From: Gnetum montanum
Taxonomy: Eukaryota; Streptophyta; Gnetopsida; Gnetales; Gnetaceae
DNA length: 64,000 nucleotides
Assembly: GCA_015680685.1 (NCBI GenBank)
Contig: MNCI01018056.1
Location: forward strand, 293,890-357,889
Direction: 5' to 3'
In this document: positions 35,405 to 46,756 of the stretch, piece by piece
Position numbering within the stretch: the stretch's first letter is position 1
How the letters are laid out: each line of letters opens with the position of its first letter
The notes under the pieces: model-generated
Told to the model about the DNA's origin: nothing
The model's input: only the letters and a program-made list of their open reading frames with translations
Database searches by the model: none
Translations under genes and position numbers: made by a program

Positions 35405-35815
35405 GTTGCTATAAGCAAAAATTTAGCTTTAGTTTCATTTGATCTTGTATTTTCTTACTATTATTTGTAAATGATGATAAAGAAATATCAAAACTAGTTA
35501 CTCTTTCATAATGAAAAGACCACACCCTAGAATTAACCATAGTAAAATACATCAAATTTCTTATGGGGCATGGATAATATACTTCTAAAAACCATATAAG
35601 ACATGAAATACTTAGCATCCAAAAAGTAACTATTGAAAGCCTTAATACATCAAGTATGAAAACCTTATAATCTAATAAGTATAGTTGAACAAGCCTTAAA
35701 AGAATAAGCACTTTACAATCTTCATGATATGTTATACCAACATCTCATAAATAAATATTTTACATACAACATTTGCATGAGATACAATAGATAACCACAT
35801 AGATCATTTTACAAT
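35405..35815. other. Flank between the old element and element III
   Basis: No gene or repeat is recognised. The last five bases, ACAAT (35811-35815), form the probable left target duplication of element III. Confidence 0.5.
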
Positions 35816-36325
35816 TGATGAGTCATGTTTTGGTGGGGCTTCGATATCGAAACCACATTATTGGGTATTTGATATTGGGGCCTAACCTCCGATGTTGGGG
35901 ATCTGATATTGCCCCTTTCATGCTAGCCTATAAATACAACACTTTGATGCATGGTTTTGATATAGATTTTAATAGATTTTAGACATAGACGTAGAGAAGT
36001 TTTGTTAGTTTGTTTCTAGTGCATGCTTGTAGTGTGATGTTGAGTGATTGTACGACATCCTTATTCGAGTGTGACGTACTTGGACACATTACATATTAGG
36101 CAATAAAGATCGAGATTACTTCCATCAATGCAACATCCACTTAGCCTTATTATTGTTAATTACTTAAATGCTTACTGTTTTCCTTAGTTAATGTTTATCA
36201 TTTATTGCTCTTTATTGTTTCTATCATTAAGCAAAATGAGTACGACTAATCGTGAGCACTTAAGTGTAATTACTTGGTAATCCAATAGTGTTATTATTTG
36301 GTATGCCCAATAACAATATGCTTGG
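35816..36325 (+). repeat. Element III 5' LTR, first part
   Basis: Starts TGATGAGTCATG. U3 contains GATATCGA and several GATATTG motifs, and a TATA box (GCCTATAAATACAAC) follows at about 35928. It breaks after CTTGG, the insertion site of element II. Confidence 0.9.
36321..36325. repeat. Target-site duplication CTTGG, left
   Basis: CTTGG here and at 46264-46268 flanks element II. The intact 3' LTR of element III has a single CTTGG at this position (ACGCTTGGTAATCC, about 63050). Confidence 0.95.
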
Positions 36326-37220
36326 TGATGAGACACGATATGCACAAGCCGTGATATCGTGGCCGCCGCCAAATCTATAAATAAGAGGCGGCACTCCCCT
36401 CATTTCAAAGCCTAGGCATAAAGTAGCGAAGCTCTGGCGGATTGATCACCCCAGAGATAGAATATTTTTCATGTGCCCATAGTAGGAGTCCCCCAAGTGA
36501 ACGATTCTTTATTCGAGCAGCTTTGTACCTAAACGCAAGTTGTGTACGACAATAAAGACGAGCTTTGTGGATAAACCTTGCAGTGCATGGATAGGTTTAA
36601 TTAATGTTATTTATTGCTTTCCTAGTAACACGGCATGAGTACGACTTGGTTACGAGCGTTGACGAACGTGTACGGCTAGCCAAGGAATCAGCTACTCATC
36701 GCGAGTAGATTCTCTCACCCTTTCCTCCTAGAACGTGGGACAAGTACGACTTGATTACGAGCATCTACGGATGTGTACGGCTAGTCAAGGAATCGGTTGC
36801 TTGTCACACTTAGGTTAGTTAAGTGCCTCAATACGACTGCTTCGAGCACATGTGTTATGTTTGGTAATCCCAGTAACGACTAGCGTTTGGTAGCCACAGT
36901 TGCATAGTTCGGGGTGTGTACGGCAAGTGGGAACGGATGCTGACGCTAGGATTTAGTGCTATAGTTAGAGTTAGTTTTAGTTTCTCAACCTTTCACCGTT
37001 TAGCATAGAAGATAAATCGGAAAATACCAAAAAAATCATATACCTCGGACTTACTTAACCATACACCGTGACAACAACAAGTAAGTCTGGGAAGACAACG
37101 AATGATTAACCCCAAGTGTTCCATGGGGCGTTTAGGCATTTAGTTTGTGGAGTTCGACCGGATCGCGCGTACTATGCTCGTTTTGTATGGTTGAGTGTAG
37201 GGGTACCTCGCCATTCATCA
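36326..37220 (+). repeat. Element II 5' LTR
   Basis: Starts TGATGAGACACG and ends CATTCATCA. A short palindromic stretch (GTGATATCGTGG) precedes the TATA box CTATAAATAAG at 36375. The AATAAAG motif lies at about 36551. It is about 60 bp shorter than the 3' LTR because the palindrome array is shorter. Confidence 0.95.
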
Positions 37221-37221
37221 T

Positions 37222-37240
37222 TGGCACCGTTGCCAAGGAC
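37222..37240 (+). other. Primer-binding site of element II, tRNA-Asp type
   Basis: TGGCACCGTTGCCAAGGAC lies one base after the LTR. It matches the complement of the plant tRNA-Asp 3' end (TGGCGCCGTTGCCGGGG) with few mismatches. Confidence 0.85.
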
Positions 37241-37362
37241 TAAGTGTTTTTACGCCAATTAGAACATAAGGGATCTCACTCACATCATTGTGAGCTTTAA
37301 CAAACCTTCGGGTTAATCAGTTAATCAAGAGCGCAAATAACGGTGAAAAGTACACCATTAGA

Positions 37363-39849
37363 ATGACTTCTTCTCACAAAATTAACTCACCTAAGGATAA
37401 TACAGAAGACAGTCAGCATCACATGCATAACCTAGACCAGCCATGTCCTAAACAATCTAAGGTCACATATACTCATCCTGATGAGTATGTCGCTGAATTT
37501 ACTTTTATTCTCCACCAAGACGAACAACTGCGATGGAGAGATTTGCAAGGTAACATCGTGTTACCCCCAGATCGATCAGTCCCTAACATGCTTTTCCGTG
37601 CTTTAGCACAGATGGGCATGCAAGAACTATTTGCGGAATATGTTCTGGATAACTTTGACACAAGGGATTATCATCCCACAAATGCCCAACGTATTTGGGA
37701 AGAAAGGCAGGAGAGCCAACATTCATTATTGAAGGGCAAGGTCCCCTATGTCCTTAGTGAAATAGGAGACGAGGAACCCCTCATAACGGGTTTCTTAGAA
37801 AATGATGTTCCTCCTCCTCACAATGGTGAAGAGGTTAGGCATCAGGGCCTTCGATCAACTGTACATGCTACAGGCTTTGATCCCCGTGAGCACCAATTGT
37901 TCACCGTAGGAACAACCACTCACACTAAGGACAGACACTTAGATCGTCACAACGATTGAGGCTGAAGCAGCCGAAGAGAAGGTAAGAAACATCACCATGG
38001 TGATGGATCCCCTTCCTCTTCTCCTTCATCTCACCATTCACACTCTCCTTCCACATCTGGGCGCAAGCATCGTGAGCATAACGGAGAGGGTAAAAGTAAG
38101 GAAGATGAAAGACCTCGACATGAAGGTTAAGAGGAGTTAGGACAAGGGCAAGGACGTAGGGAGAGTAGGGAACCACCACGAAGACATCATAGACGTCATG
38201 ACAGGGATGATCATGACGAACCCCTACTCGCAACCCAAAGCATGCTAGACATCATGGAGGTAGTTAGGATCCCCACAAGGCACTTAAAAGATAGCAAGAT
38301 CAAGCGTTTGGACATAAATAATATTTCACGTTTTGAAAGGGGATACAACGCTGATCCTCAACATCATTTACAGGCATTCCACGATGCCTGTGCCTTACAA
38401 AATATAGATAATGAGTGGCAGAAGCTCAAGTTGTTCCCTAGGATACTCATCAAAGAAGCAGAGAGCTGGTACCGGTCCTTAGAATCGGAAACCATCAGGC
38501 GGTGGAGTACGATGCTTGAACTGTTCAACAACAAATATCAAACATACTCCAGAGTGTCCAATTTGTGTAAGCAGATCCAAGGCTGGAAACAAGGTGCTTA
38601 TGAACCCTTGGATGCTGCCATGGCCTGCTACTATACACTGCTACATCGTTGTCGGGGCCATGGGTACGCTAAATGGGATCAAATTCGCCACATCGTGGAT
38701 GGGCTAAGAAATGAAACGAGAAGAACTCTTGGGACTTACGCCTAAGGGAGACTTTCCCAACTGAGAGCCCATGAAGTTGAAAGCTTGTTGGAATAAGTAG
38801 CGCAAGAAGAGGGTGAGCTACGGAAGAGAGAAAGTGCGGAAGAATACAATCGCGATCCCTCCCTTCGCAAGAAGGGAGTGAAATTCTATGATGAGGAGGA
38901 TGAGTCACCACTTGAGGAGTTGGTGAATTGGAAAACCGTGCCGATCCAAAAGTTAACAACCGAGGTATCGGCTAAGGTAGANGAACAAGGTAGTGACAAA
39001 GGCAAAACCAAGCGGAGAAACTTAAGCCCTGCACATAACAAGGGTAAGGGAAAAATTCCTATCTTCGATGAGGCTGTAAATTCTGATTTAGACAATGATA
39101 ATGGATGTGAGGTCTACTACTATGACCATCCTAAGGGATGTGGCCCAATTATCTCACATCTGCAGGAGTCTGGGGTGTATGCATTAAATCCAAGACTTAA
39201 TCAACAGCAAACACCTTGAGGGTTACCTTATCCACAAGGTAACCCAAGGCAGTTCCACCAACCCTTAACATATTATCCAAGTGGAACGCCTCCATAGCCC
39301 AGTGGACAACACCAGTAGTGGCAATACCCATAGTCATGGGGGATGCCACCTCCAACACATCAATACCCTTACCGACAGCTTGATCCTTACGGTTATTATG
39401 TGCAGCAGCCAGTTTCTCCAGGTGACTCTATGGGTCACACTACCCCCCAATGTCACTACCAAGCACGGGAGTAGTTTAGAAGGACTCCCTCTCCTCCGGG
39501 AGATATCCCACATTCAGTCCATCCTCTAACTCCGCCCACACCTCTTCCTCCTGTAGTTCCTATACAACCTGTTCCAACAATGCAAGGGGAATTACCTACC
39601 CAACCGTAGTAACGTAACGCCGCGATAGCTGTAAATATTCAGCATGTAAATATCCAACCGGGTGCTAGTTCTAACGACAACTGTACAAAGAAGAGACCTT
39701 TTTTTAGAACTAGGAGCCCAGACAAACTCTCGCAACAACAAGCGGATAGGTACATGTATAGGCCTCTAACCACTAATGCTTCAAAGAACCCTTCAGTCCA
39801 AAAGAGCGTAACGCATACGGTTATGTTAACACATACCGTAACTGACTGG
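37363..39849 (+). pseudogene. Element II gag
   Basis: Gag forms the particle that packages the element RNA. The N-terminal part runs from ATG 37363. The conserved gag core is at about 38242-38740 (LDINNISRFERGYNADPQHH, AESWYRSLE, QTYSRVSNL). A histidine/arginine/serine-rich linker precedes it, and a proline/glutamine-rich tail (39220-39600) follows. No CCHC knuckle is evident. Stops interrupt the frame at 37957, 37963, 38743, 39217 and elsewhere, but there is no frameshift. One base at about 38982 is undetermined. Confidence 0.85.
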
Positions 39850-40371
39850 ATCAAGGTAGGCCACCTTCCCAGGAAACTAATTGACCCTGGGAGTCCCTTT
39901 ATTTATTTGCAGATCATTGGAAATGCACCACATCGAGCTCTTCTTGACTCAGGTTCCGAAGTCAACTTAATTTCACCAAAGATATATCACGCCTGGAACC
40001 TACCACAACTTAAGAAGAGTAACATCCAACAGGAGCTGGTAGACCAGTCCATCACCATTCCCTTAGGAGTGGTGGAGGATGTTATTACCACTGTGTGTGG
40101 TTGGTCCTACCCAGCTAACTTTCTGGTGATCGAAGTGAACAACAACGAAGGGGATTTCCCAATTATCATGGGAAGGGCATGGCTAAATACAATTGACGCA
40201 CGCTTAGGAATTCGTAACCTTTCCCTAGAAATATCCAAGACAAATACATTTGGGAAAATCGAGAGGAAAAGAGTTCCATGCATTGCATATAGTGACACAG
40301 GGTGTCATTGCGTGCAGAAATCATGGGTAATGCGAAGTTTAACATTGCCTGCATGCGATCGGTGTGCATAG
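39850..40371 (+). pseudogene. Element II aspartic protease
   Basis: The retropepsin active site is seen as ALLDSGSEVNLIS near 39940, with the downstream block FPIIMGRAWL where most members have ILGRPFL. It is in the same frame as gag and RT. A TAG ends the open stretch at 40369-40371 and a TGA follows just before RT. Confidence 0.85.
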
Positions 40372-40434
40372 GACATTAATATACAAAAGTGCCTATATGC
40401 AATAGCGACACAACAAGAAAACACCCAGTGACTG

Positions 40435-41673
40435 ATGGCTGATAAAGATAACAACCCAACTACCTGCATGGAACTAGCTGAGGGAATAACTAGTGCTTAC
40501 CTTGAAAGCGCAGACATATTGGAGCAAGTCCGTTGCCAACTTCCAGCCCTTAACTCCGAAAATATTAATTGGGGGAAGTTGGAGGTTCCTGAGGAGTTTA
40601 AACAAGAGCCCTTGGAGTTAAAACTGTTACCCACCGGTTTGGAATACGCAACCCTCAAAAATGGAAAATCGATAATCATCAACGCAAAGCTCGTGCCCAC
40701 GCAAAAAGAAAGCTTGCTAAGGGTGATAAACAAGTGGTCAACCGCCTTTGCTTGGTTGTATCCTGAACTAACTGGAATAGATCCTCGGATATGCCAGCAT
40801 AGGATTTATACAGACCCCTCTATGAAACCTCGCAAGCAACCCCAGAGGCGATTGAACCCAAAACTAAAAAAAATTGTTAAAGAAGAACTAGAACAACTTC
40901 TCAAAGCCAGGTTCATTTACCCTATCGCTGACAGCGAATGGGTTAGCCCTCTTGTCATCGTACCAAAAAAGGGAGGTAAATGGAGGGTATGTATAGATTT
41001 TAGGTTGTTAAATATGGCAACATTCAAAGACCACTTCCCACTACCATTTGTGGACCAAGTCTTAGACACTATAGCAGGGCATCGCTATTACAGTTTTCTG
41101 GATGGATATAGTGGGTACAACCAAATACGCATTGCACTAGAAGACCAAGCCAAAACAAAGTTCACTAGTCCTTGGGGAACGTTCGCATATAAACAAATGC
41201 CTTTTGGCTTGTGCAATGTACTTGCCACGTTCCAACGCTTAGTTCTAAGCATTTTTCAACAACAAATAGGCAATGGAGTAGAAGTCTTCATGGATGACTT
41301 CTCCACTTATGGGATGAGCTTTGATCAAGCCCTCGACCGGTTAGAGCAAGTATTGAAACGATGTGTTGAAACCAACCTTAAGCTCAACTGGCAAAAGAGC
41401 CATTTGATGGTTCAAGAGGGCATCATGCTGGGGCACAAAATTTCACAATCAGGAATCGAAGTTGACCCAGAAAAAATTAAAGTCATCCAAGGAATCACCC
41501 GACAACCAGAAACTGTTAAAGACGTGAGGTCATTCCTTGGACACACTGGCTACTACAGGAGGTTTATTTTGAACTTTTCAAAAGTTTCCAAACTGTTGGT
41601 AGAATTAACAAAAAAAGATGCACCATTCGAATGGACCAGGGAATGTGAACAAGCATTCCAAGCTCTTAAATAG
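40435..41673 (+). pseudogene. Element II reverse transcriptase
   Basis: The longest open stretch of the element, 412 codons. Blocks in order: linker with FAWLYPELTGIDP, QRRLNPKLKKIVKEEL, WVSPLVIVPKKGGKWRVCID, HFPLPFVDQVLD, FLDGYSGYNQI, FGLCNVLATFQR (usual NAPATFQR), the catalytic VFMDDFSTYG at about 41283-41312, GIMLGHKIS, and FLGHTGYYRRF. Active-site aspartates are intact. The A-to-V and P-to-L changes in the FGLCN block both fit C-to-T mutation. A TAG at 41671 separates it from RNase H. Confidence 0.93.
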
Positions 41674-42354
41674 AGGCTTGTGGAAACTCCCATTCTACAA
41701 GCACCTGACTGGTCCAGACCATTCCATATTATGACCGATGCATCCAATTATGCTTTAGGAGCTGTACTGACACAACTAGATGAACAAAAATGACCTTATT
41801 ACATCCATTGTGCCAATAAAAGTATCACCGGTGCACAACTTAACTACACGACTACAGAAAAAGAATTAGTGGCTGTTGTGTTTCCACTGGATAAATTTAG
41901 GCACTATGTATTGGGTTACAAGGTATATATCCACACAGATCATAGTGCAATTAGGTTTCTTATGAATAAGCCAACGGTTAGCCCACATATCATACGTTGG
42001 CTGGTGATTCTTCAAGAGTTCGATTTAACTATTGTAGACTGCAAGGGCACCGAGAACGTAGTTGTCAATCACCTATCTCGGTTGCGATGGGACAACAAAG
42101 AGGACAAATACGCGGTATCTAACCATTTTCCTGATGAAACCCTCTTTGCTGGTGTAATAAATAATCAACCCACAGAAGTAAAATGGTATAGCAGCATTCT
42201 CACTTATCTCACTTCACAACAAATACCACAGAGATTCCCCCCCCGGAAGAAACAACAGTTTCTTCACAACATCAAATACTTCATGGAAATCGGGGGACAA
42301 CTCTATAAAGTCTGCCCTGATGGCCTAGTTCGATGGTGTGTACCCGATCAAGAT
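41674..42354 (+). pseudogene. Element II RNase H
   Basis: FHIMTDASNYALGAVL, then TTEKELVAVVF, YKVYIHTDHSAIRFL and DHLSR (here NHLSR) are the RNase H blocks of gypsy elements. A TGA at about 41791 and the TAA at 42355 interrupt the frame. It degrades the RNA of the RNA/DNA hybrid during copying. Confidence 0.88.
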
Positions 42355-43533
42355 TAATTAAAAGTTCTCCAGGATGCTCATGAGGGCCCCTGTGGGGGTC
42401 ATTATGCTGGGAGATGAATGACCACTAAAATCCTACTTGCAGGATATTATTGGCCAACACTATTTCGGGATGCTCATCATTTTACTCAATCCTGTGAGCA
42501 TTGCCAATGTGATGGGGGAATGACTACTAGGATGGAGGATCCACAACAATGGATTCAACCTTTAGAATCCTTTGACATTTGGGGGATAGATTTCATGGGA
42601 CCGATTACACCAATGTCCAATGGAAAAGCATATATAATCATTGCTGTTGTTTACTTAACCAAATGGGCTGAAGCAGTCGCTGTAACAGATTGCACATCAT
42701 CTACAGCTGCTTGATTTGTACAGCAACAGATTGTTAACAGGTTTGGTGTGCCACGTGTACTTATTTCTGACAATGGAACGCATTTTACAGGTGCAACCTT
42801 TTGAAAGTTGATGCAACGCTTAGGGGTTGAGCATAAACTGACCACACCTTACCACCCCCAAGCTAATGGTCAATCTAAAGTTACTAATAGGGAGATTACC
42901 AGAATATTAACACAAACAATTAGCAAATTTGGGTGAGATTGGAGCACGAAACTGAATGACGCTCTTTGGGCATATTGTTCCACTTGGAAGCTCCCTACAG
43001 GATATTCTCCCTATGAGCTAGTGTATGGGAAACTTCCAAAACTACCTATACAGAGTGAGCTCCGTACACTGTCCATGGCTTGTGAACTTCACCTGGATCT
43101 CAACCTAGCACAAAAACAACGACTAGCACCTTTGAATGTGTTAGACGAGAATCGATTGGTTGCACTATCGTTAAATGAGTTGCACAAAGCACACAGTAAA
43201 CAATGGCATGACTTACGGATCTGAAGGCTTAGGTACCAACTAGGAGATAAGGTCCTTTACTGGAACCCCACATATGTACCCCAACGTACGAAGTTTCAGA
43301 CCTTGTGGGAAGGACCTTTTATTATTCATACTACCTTTCCCTCCGGAGCCATGATGATATATAAGCCTGATAGCCCAGATAAAAGGTTATTGGTTAATGT
43401 ACAGCAAACAAAACCTTTCCGTGAATCTGCACCAACTAGTACAAGTCACACTTCTACCAGCGGTCAACCACGCTCACTATTTCAGATCTCTCCCTTACAA
43501 CTTAGTCATGGGGGAGATGGCCACCTATGCTAA
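42355..43533 (+). pseudogene. Element II integrase
   Basis: Zinc region HEGPCGGHYAGR ... HHFTQSCEHC (HHCC) at about 42380-42510. The catalytic triad is visible as IDFMGP (about 42590), SDNGTHF (about 42766) and NREI (about 42886). The C-terminal part contains YQLGDKVLYWNP and LWEGPFII. Six or so in-frame stops are present, each explicable by CGA or CAA losing its C, without indels. No chromodomain is seen. Confidence 0.9.
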
Positions 43534-45305
43534 CCATATGGGGCCCTCAGTTCTTTTTCAGTTTTTGTTTTACACATTTTTGTTTTACAACGTTTTTGTT
43601 TTGCACGTTTCTGTTTTACAAATTTCTTTAACTTTTTCTGTTTTTGTTTTACAACATCGTTGCACTTTTCTATTTTGTGTGTGTGTGTGTGTGTCATCCA
43701 CCATGTAAGTTCATCACCCAATAAGTGTTTGGGCCGATGGTATGAACTATTTTCACATTGATTGCTAATGTTTGGTTTTTACCTTTAAGTTACAATGTTG
43801 ATACTAAGGTATGTTTCTTTTGATATGGCAGGCAATGAGATCACTTCATCCATCCATCCACCAAANNNNNNNNNNNNNNNNNNNNNNNNNNNNNNNTATC
43901 GGAAGCTGAGACAATAAAAATAAGAAGTCTTTGCATGGTGTGGTCCCCACGTATAAAAACAAAAAACAAAAAAAAAAGAAAAAAAAAGAAAAAAAGAAAA
44001 AGTGAGGATTCAAAGCACACCCCTTAGATGAATTAAAATTTGGGCTGCAAGCACTGGTTATGGAGCCAAAGTGTTCCCTCTAACTAAGGCCCTTCTCGCT
44101 TCCTGTTTTCTCCTTTGTTTCGTCAGAATGATGGTGGCTCTTCGAAGATGCATCCTTGTTATCCATGCAGATGGTTAACCAAATGTATTGATGCGAAGTC
44201 ACTGGAAGTGGTTGGTTTGAGCCGGAGTTGGAATGAGATTTGCCAAGTCACATTAACCATAAAACACAATAGGGGCTATACACCACCTTGTCCTTGGGAT
44301 TCCATTCCATTCTCTTCTCTCCATCCTTCTCTCCATTGTTCACCTCATTGCCGGTTGTATCATTAGTGTATATATTTTGGTTGATGCTTTGTTTTCTTTT
44401 TGGTAAATTCTTGCGGTTAAGACTTTAACTCTTGTTCCAAAAGATATTCCCAGAGCCTACGGACTCTTTGAATGTGGGTTTGTCAGGGCATTAACAGCAT
44501 GAGCCTACTTTGGGGAGGACCCATTGACACTCCTATTTGGAGCAATAGTTAACTTCTTTTCCTGAACATTTTGCAATTAATTTTTATTTTTTTTCATTTC
44601 CATCTTGACATCCATTTCATTGATGCCATAGTTGTTCCTTTTTACCTATCTTTCTTACTCCTTTTCTTTCTCCACTCTACTGCTACCGGAGGTTCGCGAT
44701 TAGTCATGGGGGTACGGGGCCTGATTTTTCGATTTTTCTCCTAAGCCCTGAATTTTTTCATTTTTGTTCCTAACCCCTAGACCTTCGGTAGTCATCATCT
44801 ACATTTTCCCAGATCCATATCAGCCATACCACAACCTAGCCAATGAACCTACACCGAAGCAAGGTATTAATTACTTAATGATTCAATTACCCTTGCTAAT
44901 ATATGATTGTGTTGTTTGTGCAGATGGCAATCATACAACACCGGAATGGATTTGGAGCAAACACTTGGAATGGAGCAGCGCTGAAGCAGCTATGCAAGGA
45001 GTAGAATTGATAATGCTCTTACGGTGAACAATGGAAGGCGTAATCTAGGCGTTGGTAGTAGCAAGACTCTTCTCTCTTCTTCTCTTCTCTTCTTTCTCCT
45101 CTTTTCTCTTAGCTGCCAAATGTGGCCTGATGTCATTGTAATAAGGTGTTCACCCTTGTTGTCATGAACACCAGTCTTGTCAAGTCTTGTAATAATGAAT
45201 CGTTCACATGTCATTCCATTAGTTCCATTCCCCTTAATAATCCCATACCTACCTGATATTATTGTAAAGAACTTAAGGACGAGTTTTCATTCAGTCATGG
45301 GGGTA
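43534..45305 (+). other. Element II 3' noncoding region with assembly gap and purine tract
   Basis: It contains a GT microsatellite (about 43676-43693), a 31-base gap (43866-43896) and the conserved TTTGGGGAGGACCCA. At about 44910-44924 a splice-acceptor-like TTGTTTGTGCAG precedes an ATG that opens only a short frame; the same position in element III starts a long ORF. CATGGGGGTA (45296-45305) is the purine tract. Confidence 0.7.
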
Positions 45306-46263
45306 TGATGAGACGCGATATGCACAAGCTGCGATATCATGTACGCGATATCACGGCTGCTGTGATATCGCATCCCCTGCGATATCGCGTACGCGATATC
45401 GTGGTCTGCCACCAAATCTATAAATAAGAGGCGGCACTCCCCTCATGTCAAATCCTAGGCATAAAGTAGCGAAGCTTTGGCGGATTGATCACCCCAAAGA
45501 TAGAATATTTTCCATGTGCCCGTAGTAGGAGTCCCTCAAGTGAACGGTTCTTTATTCGAGCAGCTTTGTACCTGAATGCAAGTTGTGTACGGCAATAAAG
45601 AAGAGCTTTGTGGATAAACCTTGCAGTGCATGGATAGGTTTAATTAATGTTATTTATTGCTTTCCTAGTAACGTGGCATGAGTACGACTTGGTTACGAGC
45701 GTTGACGAACGTGTACGGCTAGCCAAGGAATCGGCTACTCATCGCGAGTAGATTCTCTCACCCTTTCCTCCTAGAACGTGGGACAAGTACGACTTGATTA
45801 CGAGCATCTACGGATGTGTACGGCTAGTCAAGGAATCAGCTGCTTGTTACACTTAGGTTAGTTAAGTGCCTTAGTACGACCGCTTCGAGCACGTGCGTTA
45901 CGTGTGGTAATCCCAGTAACGACTAGCATTTGGTAGCCATAGTTGCATAGTTCAGGGTGTGTACGGCAAGTGGGAATGGATGCTGACGCTAGGATTTAGT
46001 GCTATAGTTAGAGTTAGTTTTAGTATCTCAATCCTTCACCGTTTAGCATAGGAGATAAATCGGAAAATACCAAAAAAATCATATACCTTGGACTTACTTA
46101 ACCATACACCGTGACAACAACAAATAAGTCTAGGAAGACAACTAATGATTAACCCCAAGTGTTCCATGGGGCGTTTAGGCATTTAGTCTGCGGAGTTCGA
46201 CCGGATTACGCGTGCTACGCTTGTTTCGTATGGTTGAGTGTAGGGGTACCTTGCGACTCATCA
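45306..46263 (+). repeat. Element II 3' LTR
   Basis: Starts TGATGAGACGCG and ends GACTCATCA. U3 carries an array of GCGATATCGC-like palindromes (45314-45402) directly upstream of the TATA box (CTATAAATAAG at about 45418). The remainder is nearly identical to the 5' LTR. Confidence 0.95.
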
Positions 46264-46632
46264 CTTGGTTATCCCAACAGTAGTTACATGAAGTCCAAGG
46301 CATGTATGAAAGGTTAGGAATGGATACTCATCACACGTAGGCTAGTTTGGACTTTACTTTTTGTTGTTAATTAGATTAGATTAGATAATTAATTTCTCTA
46401 CTATTGTTAGGAGTAGTATAAGGTCGCAACAACATCAATTATCATATGCCTCACTTTGGACTAAACCATATGTGACAAAGCTACCACTAGTCCAAGTGGG
46501 AAGACAACGAACTGCAATTAAGACATAATGATCTAGATGCCACAACTAGTCCAATCCATGGAATTTGATCAAATTGTATGTGACCACTTGTGATTCATAT
46601 GGTTGAGCGTAGGGGTGCCTCACTGCTCATCA
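46264..46632 (+). repeat. Second CTTGG and second part of element III 5' LTR
   Basis: CTTGG (46264-46268) is the right target duplication of element II. From 46269 the LTR of element III resumes and matches 63055-63407, ending TGCTCATCA at 46632. Confidence 0.92.
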
Positions 46633-46633
46633 T

Positions 46634-46652
46634 TGGCACCATTTCTGGGGAC
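46634..46652 (+). other. Primer-binding site of element III
   Basis: TGGCACCATTTCTGGGGAC follows the LTR by one base; it is a degraded version of the tRNA-Asp primer site found in element II. Confidence 0.75.
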
Positions 46653-46756
46653 AATGCTAGTTATCTAGGTTAGTTATATTATACATGATTGTTTTAAATG
46701 CATTCATGATTTATCTTTCAAGAATATTATGTCACACACATCATTAACTAACAACA

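Larger units (their letters stand above)
36326..46263 (+). mobile_element. Element II: full-length Ty3/gypsy Athila/Tat-like element
   Basis: A complete LTR retrotransposon of 9.9 kb with both LTRs, a primer site, gag, protease, RT, RNase H, integrase, a 1.8-kb 3' region and a purine tract, flanked by CTTGG. The LTRs are very similar apart from an indel in the palindrome array, so the insertion is fairly recent. The whole gag-pol is in one frame but has about twenty in-frame stops, so it is defective. The tRNA-Asp primer and the integrase text place it in the OTA branch. Confidence 0.93.

Noticed and set aside
37363-43533. Programmed readthrough or RNA editing of the many stops in element II
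   Set aside because: Stops are too many and too scattered; ordinary cytosine deamination explains most. Only the two shared stops are kept as a question.
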